Positions 17,701 through 23,049 of a DNA stretch of 23,049 nt are shown here, in pieces. The notes below the pieces were generated by a model. That model was given only the letters and a program-made list of their open reading frames with translations, made no database searches and was not told where the DNA came from. A program made the translations under genes and the position numbers. Position 1 is the first letter of the stretch; each line of letters starts with the position of its first letter. The stretch comes from Caldithrix sp. (GTDB lineage Bacteria; KSB1; UBA2214; DYKH01), in assembly GCA_020722685.1 (NCBI GenBank), contig DYKH01000071.1, positions 3,820 through 26,868 on the forward strand, given 5' to 3'.

Positions 17701-19812
17701 GCTTACGCGGACGCCGCCATCGCCATTCCGGTGCGGGTCACCGATTTGACCAACCATGCGGTAATGTCCTACGAATTCACCATTGCCTTCAACGACTCCA
17801 TCTTACAGCCGATAGACGTTGCCACTACTTCCTGTCTTACCGCCTCATGGCCGGCTCCGACCGTGTACATCAATCCCAACTCCATCCAGGTTTCAGGGCA
17901 GGGCTATCAAGCCTTGGCCGATTCCGGGGCGCTGGTGCAGCTCAATTTCCGTACTCGGCCGCGCCAGCTCAGCGGTCGAAAAAGCGATCTGCAGTTCACC
18001 TCTTTCCGCTTCAATCAAGGAAGTCCGAGGACCGTACTTCACCATGGCGCCATCACCATTGCCAAGAGAGAGGACGCTGTGAGCGGATTTGTCTTTGACA
18101 AAGATACCAGCGCGCCGTTGGATTCGGTGCTGATCACGCTGCAGCCCGTCGGTGCGTCCAACACCTTCACGGCTCTGTCGGATGCCTATGGCTATTTTAT
18201 TGTCACCGGCCTGCGAAAGTCAGCCGCCTATGCGCTCACGGCAACAAAGAACGACTATGCCATTTCTTCTTTGCAAGCCATGGCAGCAGGAACGGAGAAC
18301 GTCCTTCTCTACCTCGAGCCAAAGAACGGTTCCATTCAAGGCAAAATCCTCAACAAGCTCAACAAGCCGGTGGCCAAGGCGCTGATCATCGCCGATGACG
18401 CGCACGGCAACTTTGGCTCCGCTAATTCCGACTCGACGGGGCAATTCAGAATTTCCAAGCTGGCCAAAGCATACAGCTACAAAATTCGCGTCGCCAAGTA
18501 CGGCTATCAGGAACAGACTCTGGAAAATGTCCCGGTGAATTCTAACTTGACGATCACTCTGAGTTATGATTATGGAAAGATCAGCGGAACTGTCAAGCTT
18601 GCAGATAGCACAGCGGTTGTTGGCGCCCGCGTCCTCTTGCGCGACCTCACCAATCAAGGTCATTGGGACAGTACCAAGACCAACGAAAGCGGCCTTTACT
18701 CTTTGCCTGAGGTCATCGCCAGCGACTATATTCTGACTGTGGACAAACAGGGCTATTTGAGCGAGCCGGAGCAGTATCAAATCACTTTGGGGCCCGGCCA
18801 AGCCTTGATCGCTGACTTTTCTTTGGAGCCGGCCGTGCTTCATCGCATGGTCTTGCAAGGCGAACAAGAAGCGCCCAACAATGCGCCAACGACCTATTAC
18901 TATTCTGCGCTGACCGAAACCGGAAGAAAGATGGGCATTGCCGAGCCGGAATGGAAAGTGCTGCCCGGCATGGCCGGAAGCATTCGCAAGGGCGTGTTGC
19001 AGCCGAATGCTTCTTTCTTGGGCGAAGCGAACATCATCGTCACGGAAAAGACCAGCAAATTGAGCGATACTCTGCTGGTGGAAATCTATGCGCCGGTGAC
19101 CTCAACGACTAATAAAGTCTTTCAAAATCCTTCCGGCGCTAAAGTGACTGTGACTGCCGGCTGCTTTGATGCCAACCAAAAGCTCAAGCTGATAGAACAG
19201 ACTCTGCCGCCGCTGAAGGTGAATGCCAAGAATGCCACCGCCTATGGCAAAGGGTTTCTCCTCAAGCCGGATGAACTGCAGCTCAGCGCGCCCATTCAGC
19301 TCATCTTGCCACTTCCTACCAAAGCCTCGGCCAACCTAACCCTCGGCAACTGGGACAAGGAAAACGCCGAATGGCGTTTTGTGACTCAGGCGACCCCCAG
19401 CGACAGCGGTAGAAGCCTGACAGCGTCGATCTCCTCCCTTGGATTGTACGCTTTGTTGGCTCCTGCGCAGCCGCTGGGCATTCGTCAGCTCAAGTTCTTG
19501 CCCAATCCCTTTTCGCCGGAGGTGGATACCGACAAAGATGGCGAACCGGGACTATCCATTCATCTCACCGTTTCCTCTTTGCAGGCCCGGTTGCCCTTGG
19601 TCACCATCAGAATCTACAATATGGTGGGCGATTTGGTTCGTGAGCTGGCAGTCAAGGAGCCAATCACCAAAGACAATGAAAAGATCCTTCACTGGGATGG
19701 ACTGACGGACGACCGGCGCCTGGCGCGCAATGGCCGCTACATCGTCCGCACCGAAGTCGAGGACGGAAACGGCAGGGTAGAAAATGTGGGGACGGTAGTT
19801 TTAGTGAAGTAG
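11716..19812 (+). CDS. Giant scaffoldin-like surface protein: ten cohesin-like and eight Fn3-like modules, FlgD/T9SS-type tail
   Basis: 2698 residues. Signal peptide 1-25 (ALA|I). Cohesin-like modules start at 26, 251, 478, 708, 936, 1164, 1392, 1620, 1847 and 1985. Each shows the cohesin pattern: I/LPD start, 'G-x-x-x-x-x-PI' strand, D-x-[TS]G loop, 'YDPxxL' strand, 'GTLxAxWG', 'LxGSGxLxKLxF' and a closing 'FNxGxP...NGxxxV'. Fn3-like modules, resembling the purple-acid-phosphatase N-domain, lie between modules 1-9 with PP-x-I...GP, 'W-x-T-[DN]-E', 'EYGxTxxYG', 'LYHxR' and D-x-x-GNGP. Residues ~2118-2370 hold three CarboxypepD_reg-like modules, followed by a ZU5-like region and a C-terminal FlgD-like domain (2588-2698: PNPFSP, IRIYNMVGDLVREL, LHWDG, NGRYIV) with an Asp-rich insert. 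No enzyme domain is visible. It probably sits on the cell surface, presenting many docking sites. It could instead be an adhesin using cohesin folds only structurally. Confidence 0.88.
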   Translation: MKTMNTHRLTILSFLLLATIAPALAIDVTIPDISVPAEKSFTLAIATTDVTGSKIFSLDFRIIYDPAILTATSVSSAGTLMADWGNPTVNIGAGEVRVSSGGTTALTGSGTLCKIVFRVPDNAPVGAKCSIAFAAFMFNEGNPPAAVHNGTFTVILDTSPPVFISGPTAGSITSRSAVISWTTDEPSTSVLDFGETTSYGQKLTDNTLVTNHAMTITGLKASQTLHYRAASTDKLGNGPALSADKTFRTNDLVVSLPDVALDPGASLTVPITTTDLTGQNIQSVQMTITFDANLLTVNGVSTDGTIITTWPAPAYSLSAGRIEISLNGPSALAGSGVLAKLQFTIAADVAIGRKTALTFAQFAFNAGDPPATTRDGSFTVKDTQAPVITAGPEVTNITSSGATIIWTTNEKATSKVEYGKTTDYGFVETSATREGEHRMSLSGLDAETLYHFRVSSKDSSGNGPAVSTDLSFTTVKGGDIIVRIPDATAGIGSSFTIPVEVTDLTGKGVFSFSAVVQYDRTLLEFVSANQTATISAAWNNLAFDTIDGQVLLTSSGTVPLSGSGALANLSFKVKNGIFNADTEVRLARFILNSGQPEVSTKAGTVTITGNPDQAPPRIVYGPIVDQLSTNSARVFWYTDEPATSKIEYGTTGSYGSVLDNPALATYHSLTMNNLTAGTGYHLRALSADARGNGPTASSDLSFSALSTNGVAVTVPEVTFPAGSSFELPIHVGNLSGLAVYSAYLVIVYDEQTLIAKSVSTAGTLTADWGDPVFTITPGRVVIAMGGIKALTNSGKLVKLTFDVNAQAVEGVQTPIVLDRFTFNEGNPVAVLSNGWLSIKDISVPVIQKGPVAFALTPNSASILWATNEPTTATIDFGTSTSYSESKSRSSLSSGHLLVLSGLEERTLYHYQISSADASGNGPALSGDQSFITPAERILSLSAPNLSAGPGTSIQIPIDASDVSGMGITSIGFDVIVDPALLTFNRLEAQGTLVEGWSGLNAQVSGGKVALSLSGPTALWGAGTLIKLVFDIPPTAAIGAKSPLQITNLSVNNVPVSAELTNGQVLIKDLVPPQITDGPYVSSITATSAEIFWFTDEPASSTVQYGLSTALGQAASSAAYLKEHRVLLNDLVPNSVYYFRAACSDSFGNGPSLSEISSFHTPAIQEVSISLPDTSGDAGQELLLPIRMSDLTGQGIKAVALSLLADAQIVQFLGATHTGGLAGGWNPPNVQVSDSSLKISFSGETPLAGAGSLLFVQLRIKGTAVPGSTTPLIFSEAKLNDGNPPLTTRNGIIRVADHRAPTITSGPFATEIGANSATIVWYTDEISNSSVEYGTTTNYGKVIAEPNLVKEHRVTLPGLRASTIYHFRVSSTDSSGNGPTTGEDNTFTTSPEVGIHVALADSAGDAGQTILLPISVSDVSGQAIRKFSFELLYDPAVLAIQDAVIANSLTANWNPPQFAATENRFSFSANGETDLTGSGVLLFLKIRILETAPLGSTSLLAFTQFVFNEGSPAAITSSGSIRVQDHQPPLIISGPFVDSITPIAANLYWKTSEPSKGLIEYGLSTGYGDSLKDDRLISEHRITFTDLLPATLYHYRIGSTDSLGNGPSWSADASFTTATIPGIYVALPDTVAGAGTSIDLPIRVQDVTAAQLLSIDLTVFYDPQIVRFSGATSVGTLTAGWGEPTVTLAEKSLRVQISGATALAGAGILLRLIGQVQPNGGVGNKSSLIFIQCTANNGAVSVVTKNGSVRIIDITPPSFVRLPSVAETFYNGARLQWESNEKTTGRIEYGETTSYGTNVQEPQLSRVHDFLLTGLKSGTLYHARVGLVDSSGNGPVFSEDLAFNTASGDIAVSLPDTSAGVGSLFWLPIRVPNLTGLDVKRAEFKLAYNSQILTGLGATTEGTIAAKWGQPTFSDSRGQIQIVMSGSEALNGAGTLVFIGFQVAYNAAVGASTQLVLSEFKFNGNALLPVSTSGGLVTIEEGSLENAVTVTLPVQTAYADAAIAIPVRVTDLTNHAVMSYEFTIAFNDSILQPIDVATTSCLTASWPAPTVYINPNSIQVSGQGYQALADSGALVQLNFRTRPRQLSGRKSDLQFTSFRFNQGSPRTVLHHGAITIAKREDAVSGFVFDKDTSAPLDSVLITLQPVGASNTFTALSDAYGYFIVTGLRKSAAYALTATKNDYAISSLQAMAAGTENVLLYLEPKNGSIQGKILNKLNKPVAKALIIADDAHGNFGSANSDSTGQFRISKLAKAYSYKIRVAKYGYQEQTLENVPVNSNLTITLSYDYGKISGTVKLADSTAVVGARVLLRDLTNQGHWDSTKTNESGLYSLPEVIASDYILTVDKQGYLSEPEQYQITLGPGQALIADFSLEPAVLHRMVLQGEQEAPNNAPTTYYYSALTETGRKMGIAEPEWKVLPGMAGSIRKGVLQPNASFLGEANIIVTEKTSKLSDTLLVEIYAPVTSTTNKVFQNPSGAKVTVTAGCFDANQKLKLIEQTLPPLKVNAKNATAYGKGFLLKPDELQLSAPIQLILPLPTKASANLTLGNWDKENAEWRFVTQATPSDSGRSLTASISSLGLYALLAPAQPLGIRQLKFLPNPFSPEVDTDKDGEPGLSIHLTVSSLQARLPLVTIRIYNMVGDLVRELAVKEPITKDNEKILHWDGLTDDRRLARNGRYIVRTEVEDGNGRVENVGTVVLVK
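11791..18066 (+). repeat. Cohesin-Fn3 tandem repeat array (~228 residues / ~684 bp per unit)
   Basis: Unit starts are spaced 225, 227, 230, 228, 228, 228, 228 and 227 residues apart for eight consecutive cohesin-Fn3 units; the last two cohesin-like modules (1847 and 1985) follow each other with no Fn3 between. One Trp is kept at the same place in all ten modules (84, 310, 538, 768, 996, 1224, 1452, 1680, 1907, 2045). The DNA of the copies has diverged greatly, so the array is old and kept by selection on the protein, not by recent recombination. Confidence 0.85.
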
Positions 19813-19837
19813 CATTTCGGCCAATGTCAAAAGATTT

Positions 19838-19898
19838 GCCACCGAGACTCGGAGACACAGAGCAAAGCTCTTCTCTGTGCCCTCCGTGTCTCGGTGGC
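19838..19898. repeat. Intergenic palindrome with CACAGAG-type words (possible 3' hairpin)
   Basis: The outer arms GCCACCGAGAC (19838-19848) and GTCTCGGTGGC (19888-19898) pair perfectly. Inside, CGGAG and CACAGAG (19850-19862) pair with CTCTGTG and CTCCG (19873-19885) around a one-base bulge, leaving a 10-nt loop. It lies 25 bp after the stop of the 2698-aa gene and 40 bp before the next start. There is no T-tract, so it is not a classic intrinsic terminator; it may protect the 3' end of the long mRNA or be a dispersed palindromic repeat. Confidence 0.8.
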
Positions 19899-19938
19899 TA
19901 CTGATCTAAAAGATCTCAACCAACGAGGAATTGGTATT

Positions 19939-20871
19939 TTGAAAAACAAGACTCTTAGGATGCGGTTGTTTGTAATGATTGTGACGCTGCCGCTTGCTGT
20001 CGGCGCACAGGACTTGGCCAACATTCCCGGCATGTTCATCGACATTGGCTTTGGCGCACGGCCGATGGGCATGGGTGGCGCTTTCACGGCCTTGGCCAAT
20101 GACGCCAACGCCATTCTATGGAATCCGGCCGGACTAAGCTCTTTGCAGGCGCAATACGCCAGCTTTTTCTATTGCAAACAATTCGCACTGATTCCCTACA
20201 CCCTGACTGTTTATGCCAAAGGCTTTACGGATAAGAACTGGGCGCACAGCGAAGCCCTCATCGTCTCCGGCGATGATGCGTTGCGCGAAACTACCCTGTT
20301 ATTCGGAGCCGGCTACAAACTCCAAAGCCTTGTCCCCGGCTTGCAGCTTGGCGCTACCCTGAAATACAGAAACGCCACTTTTGGCAATAACAAGGATGGC
20401 GGCGTCGGCCAAGTGCGCGGCAGCGCAGTCGGCTTCGGCATGGATTTGGGCGCCATCTATCCCGTGCAGGAAAAAGTGACGGTGGGATTGGTGTTCAAGG
20501 ATGTTTTCGATTTCATCTCCTGGAACTCCACCGCCTCGGGTATTTACACCGAAGGCAGTCCCATGCGGCTGGTCGGCGGCGTCGCTTTCACCCCGCGCAA
20601 TGATTTTATCATCACCCTGGATCTGGACAAATCCCTGCACAGCGACACACAGGATCGCTTGCACATCGGCAGCGAAAAGCGGTTCTTCAATCTATTCTCC
20701 CTGCGCACCGGCGCCTTTCAGAGCATGCTCGCCGCTGCGGAAATGAATTATAACGCCGGTTTCGGCTGCCAATACACTGCCTTCAACAACATGACCTTTT
20801 TCCTTGATCTGGCGTATGTGATGCAGGAGATCGAGAACAACGTGCGGGTGTCCTGTACGGTGAGGTTTTGA
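19939..20871 (+). CDS. PorV/UPF0164-like outer-membrane beta-barrel protein
   Basis: 310 residues from a TTG at 19939, preferred because GAGGAA lies 8 nt upstream; an earlier GTG at 19894 falls inside the palindrome, and ATG 19960 lacks a ribosome-binding site. The signal peptide ends LAVGA|Q near residue 23. The mature start has the PorV/PorQ signature almost intact: GFGARPMGMGGAFTALANDA followed by NAILWNPAGLSSL. The remainder is a series of amphipathic strands ending in VSCTVRF, with a C-terminal Phe as in BAM substrates. In type 9 secretion PorV binds the C-terminal sorting domain of cargo and carries it from the translocon to the attachment complex. Its position directly after the multi-cohesin gene suggests it serves that protein, but this is inferred from context. 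It is smaller and more typical than the barrel at 4897. Confidence 0.85.
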   Translation: MKNKTLRMRLFVMIVTLPLAVGAQDLANIPGMFIDIGFGARPMGMGGAFTALANDANAILWNPAGLSSLQAQYASFFYCKQFALIPYTLTVYAKGFTDKNWAHSEALIVSGDDALRETTLLFGAGYKLQSLVPGLQLGATLKYRNATFGNNKDGGVGQVRGSAVGFGMDLGAIYPVQEKVTVGLVFKDVFDFISWNSTASGIYTEGSPMRLVGGVAFTPRNDFIITLDLDKSLHSDTQDRLHIGSEKRFFNLFSLRTGAFQSMLAAAEMNYNAGFGCQYTAFNNMTFFLDLAYVMQEIENNVRVSCTVRF

Positions 20872-20885
20872 GCGAACAGCGGGCG

Positions 20886-20940
20886 AGCGGTCAGCCGTCA
20901 GATGTCAGTTTGACAAATCCCCGCAGTCCAAAATCCCCGG
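20886..20940. repeat. Short repeated words in the spacer
   Basis: GTCAG occurs three times with a 7-bp period (GGTCAG, CGTCAG, TGTCAG; 20889-20908), followed by two copies of AAATCCCCG (20915-20923 and 20931-20939). Nothing else recognisable lies in the 180-bp gap 20872-21051. Confidence 0.5.
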
Positions 20941-21051
20941 ATGGTTCGATTCTCAAATATCTCTTGCGATTTAGCAGCACTTTTAATACAATGTCCATAG
21001 CGATGGTTCTGCATACAAGTGTTGCGCGCCGTCAGAGTTTCAATTGATCCT

Positions 21052-21561
21052 ATGGAAAAGGCACTCCAAATCATAAACCAGATGCGGCAGGAAGGCATCA
21101 TTGAGAAATATGCCATAGGTGGTGGAATTGCTGCCATTTTTTATGTTGAACCCATTACCACGTTTGATCTTGATATATTTGTTCTCCTACCGGACAACAC
21201 AGTCCTGCTGACCTCGTTGACTCCAATTTACGATTGGCTACAAAAACGGGGCTATTACCCGGAAAAGGAGCAGATTCTTATTGAAGGAATCCCGGTTCAG
21301 TTTATCCCCGCTTACAACGATTTGGTAAAAGAGGCGGTTGAGAATGCATCTGAAATCAGCTACGGGGAAACTCCCACCTATATAGTCAAACCGGAATACT
21401 TGCTGGCCATCATGCTGCAGACATTCAGGCCTCAAGATAAACAGCGGATCATTATGTTTCTGAATGAGGCGGAGTACTCTGTCGATCTCCTCAATCAGAT
21501 TTTGCTCAAATATGCCTTGAAAAAAAAGTATGAAAAGTTCAGGAGTGATTATTATGAGTGA
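21052..21561 (+). CDS. AbiEii/MNT-like nucleotidyltransferase-fold protein
   Basis: 169 residues from ATG 21052; upstream TTG 21019 adds an Arg-containing stretch without a ribosome-binding site. The segment EKYAIGGGIAAIFYVEPITT followed by FDLDIFVLL (18-46) fits the nucleotidyltransferase fold of AbiEii-like proteins: Gly-rich loop at 23-25, then the metal-binding pair Asp39/Asp41. Later marks are VQFIPAYNDLVKEAVENA (82-99) and VKPEYLLAIMLQTFRPQDKQR (112-132), the 'E-Y-L ... K-D-x-x-R' helix common to this group. AbiEii relatives are toxins that add nucleotides to RNA acceptors. The downstream gene overlaps by 8 nt and may encode the partner. The local base composition is more AT-rich than the surface-protein genes, consistent with acquisition by transfer. 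Toxicity is not established from sequence. Confidence 0.7.
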   Translation: MEKALQIINQMRQEGIIEKYAIGGGIAAIFYVEPITTFDLDIFVLLPDNTVLLTSLTPIYDWLQKRGYYPEKEQILIEGIPVQFIPAYNDLVKEAVENASEISYGETPTYIVKPEYLLAIMLQTFRPQDKQRIIMFLNEAEYSVDLLNQILLKYALKKKYEKFRSDYYE

Positions 21562-21757
21562 AATTCCGAAATCTTTATCAAGAGAACTGCCACCAGATAT
21601 TGAATCGCTCTTTGCCAACAAACGTCAATTCCACCGCGATCAAGCCAAGCTACCTTTTGAAGAAAAAATACGTCTCCTTATTGAGCTGCAGAAAATTGCC
21701 GTCACTGCATCCAAGGGTAAAAAGGATTCTGCCAACAAGAGGGTATGGGTGCTATAG
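21554..21757 (+). CDS. Small conserved partner of the nucleotidyltransferase (unknown function)
   Basis: 67 residues from ATG 21554 with AGGAGTG about 7 nt upstream; the start lies inside the end of the previous gene, so the two are translationally coupled. The protein is charged and probably helical: RELPPDIESLFANKRQFHRD followed by QAKLPFEEKIRLLIELQKIA. I recall similar short proteins with an 'LPFEEKI..L..LQ' helix beside stand-alone nucleotidyltransferases, which suggests an antitoxin or RNA-binding partner, but no domain can be named with certainty. It has no signal peptide or membrane segment. Confidence 0.65.
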   Translation: MSEIPKSLSRELPPDIESLFANKRQFHRDQAKLPFEEKIRLLIELQKIAVTASKGKKDSANKRVWVL

Positions 21758-21884
21758 ATGGTGGGAGGGGCCGCTTAAGGATGCACTACCCAGCGTCTCG
21801 GCAGGGAATTAATACCTTCCTTTTTCAGTTTTAGCATGCAATTAAAGCGCATTTCAAGTAAACAATCACAGGGTGTCGAAAAAT

Positions 21885-22009
21885 GACAGGATAACCGGAT
21901 TGCAAGGATCGACAGGACAAAAACCAAGAGCCAATGGCTAATAGCAAAAGGAAACGGCTTACCTTGAAATCACAATCCTGTCAATCCGTGTCATCCTGGC
22001 CATCCTGTC
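21885..22009. repeat. 125-bp imperfect palindrome built from GACAGGAT-type words
   Basis: The left arm (21885-21918) and the right arm (21974-22009) are imperfect reverse complements, built from ~10-bp words of the form GACAGGAT, CGGATTG and AGGAT. Between them lies CCAATGGCTAATAGC, another repeated-word type. It fills much of the 351-bp gap between the small gene and the GH2-like gene (21758-22108); I see no gene, promoter or RNA family in the rest of that gap. Confidence 0.65.
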
Positions 22010-22077
22010 TATAGAACTTTCTGAGCAAGAACGATCCCTGTGATCAGATACCCCTTTTTAAAAATCAGCGTCGTGCA

Positions 22078-22106
22078 AGATGCCATTTTGCCCTACATGG
22101 GCATCT
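22078..22106 (-). terminator. Possible hairpin terminator after the GH2-like gene
   Basis: AGATGCC (22078-22084) and GGCATCT (22100-22106) form a 7-bp stem; a competing inner stem TGCCC/GGGCA (22089-22103) is also possible. It starts 2 nt after the stop codon on the minus strand. There is no T-tract, so the call is weak. Confidence 0.3.
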
Positions 22107-22108
22107 AT

Positions 22109-23049
22109 TCAAATTCGAGGAGTTTTTCTCAGAATGACCGTCGGCGGTAGGGGATACGCCCCGGCACGATGACCAAAGATTTGCAGTCCGCCTTTGTGCA
22201 CGGCGTCTTGTTTCACTTGAAAACGGATGACCATCTGACCTTTTCCGGCCGTGAGCACTTGCCTCAACTTTTCTCCATTCACAATGATGCGCTGCAAATA
22301 GCCGTAGCTGCCGGGATCGATTTGTCGGGCATGTGACAAAACTCCTCGCGCATCCGCCGGATCATCGGGTAGAGTGATGGTCTTGATCTCGAGGCCGTTC
22401 ACGCTCACGGTTACATCGCTGGGCCACTGAGTGGCGTCGGTTTGCGGATAGTCCACCTTTGGCTTTTTCCTTGACCAGTGAGCATCCGGAAATCGCGCAT
22501 CCACTTTTGCGCCGATGGGGGCTTTGGCTGCTGCCTCGAAAATCAATTCCATTTCCTGTACGTCCTCGGGAGTTACCCCATCAGGCCAAGCGAGCTGATA
22601 AACAAACTCACCGGCGCCAATGCCTGCCGCTTTCAAGCCCACCAGTTCTTTCTTGGTAACATTGCTGTCCCACTTGGCTTCCGAATAACTCTCTGGGTGA
22701 AAACGAAGATAGATTTCACCCTGTTGGCCGCTGCCTTGACCGGTGACGCTCACCGGTAAGGTCTCGAGGTTTATATAGTTCCTTGCAACCATCTTGCCGG
22801 CGTCATTCTGGAACCAGACTTCTAAAGTGCCCAAGATCGGCTCAGATGGCAGCGTTACCGAGACACTTCCTAACTTGATCACATCGAATGGCTCAAGCGC
22901 ACCGGCAAGACTGCTCCTGACAAACTCCTTAGCATTGCCGAACAAATCATAACCGGTGAGCCGCCAGCAGAGCTTGCCGGAAATGCGCCGATCGTTGGAG
23001 AAATGACTTCCCAAAACGTCAACCGAGAAAACCTCACCGGGCGTCAATT
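22109..23049 (-). CDS. C-terminal part of a probable glycoside hydrolase family 2-type enzyme
   Basis: The reading frame enters from the right edge and ends in TGA at 22111-22109, giving 312 residues of the C-terminus. The first ~100 visible residues (TPGEVFSVDVLGSHFSNDRR, then GKLCWRLTGYDLFG and GTLEVWFQNDAGKMVARNYI) look like the Ig-like beta-sandwich that follows the TIM barrel in GH2 beta-galactosidase/glucuronidase relatives. The last ~200 residues form a second beta-rich region with VTVSVNGLEIKTITLPDDPA, DARGVLSHARQIDPGSYGYL and a closing VIRFQVKQ...GGLQIFGHRAGAYPL, suggestive of a carbohydrate-binding jelly roll. The catalytic domain is outside the window, so family and substrate are inferred. 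With the GH95-like, DUF1080 and S15-type genes it suggests a polysaccharide-degrading region. Confidence 0.65.
   Translation of the reverse strand, partial: LTPGEVFSVDVLGSHFSNDRRISGKLCWRLTGYDLFGNAKEFVRSSLAGALEPFDVIKLGSVSVTLPSEPILGTLEVWFQNDAGKMVARNYINLETLPVSVTGQGSGQQGEIYLRFHPESYSEAKWDSNVTKKELVGLKAAGIGAGEFVYQLAWPDGVTPEDVQEMELIFEAAAKAPIGAKVDARFPDAHWSRKKPKVDYPQTDATQWPSDVTVSVNGLEIKTITLPDDPADARGVLSHARQIDPGSYGYLQRIIVNGEKLRQVLTAGKGQMVIRFQVKQDAVHKGGLQIFGHRAGAYPLPPTVILRKTPRI

Noticed and set aside
11791..18066. Regularly spaced repeats resembling a CRISPR or DNA satellite
   Set aside because: The period is ~684 bp and in frame, and conservation is at the protein level only.
19838..19898. Intrinsic terminator after the multi-cohesin gene
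   Set aside because: The hairpin is strong but has no T-tract, and its words match a dispersed palindromic repeat type; kept as a repeat.

Overview
The window looks like a chromosomal segment from an uncultured, environmental Gram-negative bacterium of the FCB superphylum (KSB1- or Calditrichota-like is my best guess). The basis is inference: two giant secreted proteins end in FlgD/T9SS-type C-terminal sorting domains, two outer-membrane beta-barrels resemble PorV, several genes encode secreted carbohydrate-active or hydrolytic lipoproteins, and intergenic spacers carry short 'phrase' palindromes. No rRNA, tRNA, CRISPR array or complete IS was found.

Left part (1-4.7 kb), mostly minus strand: the N-terminal part of a secreted CocE/S15-type hydrolase, a DUF1080 (3-keto-disaccharide hydrolase) lipoprotein, a 266-bp inverted-repeat element, a solitary plus-strand MNT-type nucleotidyltransferase, and a 780-aa GH95-like glycosidase. 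At the right edge (22.1-23.0 kb, minus) is the C-terminal part of what is probably a GH2-type glycosidase. These point to extracellular or periplasmic polysaccharide breakdown.

Centre (4.9-20.9 kb), plus strand: PorV-like barrel (478 aa) -> 1393-aa protein with about eight carboxypeptidase-regulatory-like Ig modules, a two-loop dockerin, a cohesin-like domain and a T9SS-type tail -> [UPF0175/PIN toxin-antitoxin pair on the minus strand] -> 2698-aa protein with ten cohesin-like modules alternating with eight Fn3-like modules, three CarboxypepD_reg-like modules and a FlgD/T9SS-type tail -> second PorV-like barrel (310 aa). Each giant protein is next to its own PorV-like barrel. The simplest reading is a cell-surface scaffold: a multi-cohesin 'scaffoldin-like' protein and a dockerin-bearing partner, exported by a type 9-like route. 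This cohesin/dockerin pair outside the classic clostridial cellulosome is the most interesting content. Binding between the two is inferred, not shown.

Right part (20.9-22.1 kb): a lower-GC two-gene cassette (AbiEii/MNT-like nucleotidyltransferase plus an overlapping 67-aa protein), flanked by spacers full of short repeated words and a 125-bp imperfect palindrome.
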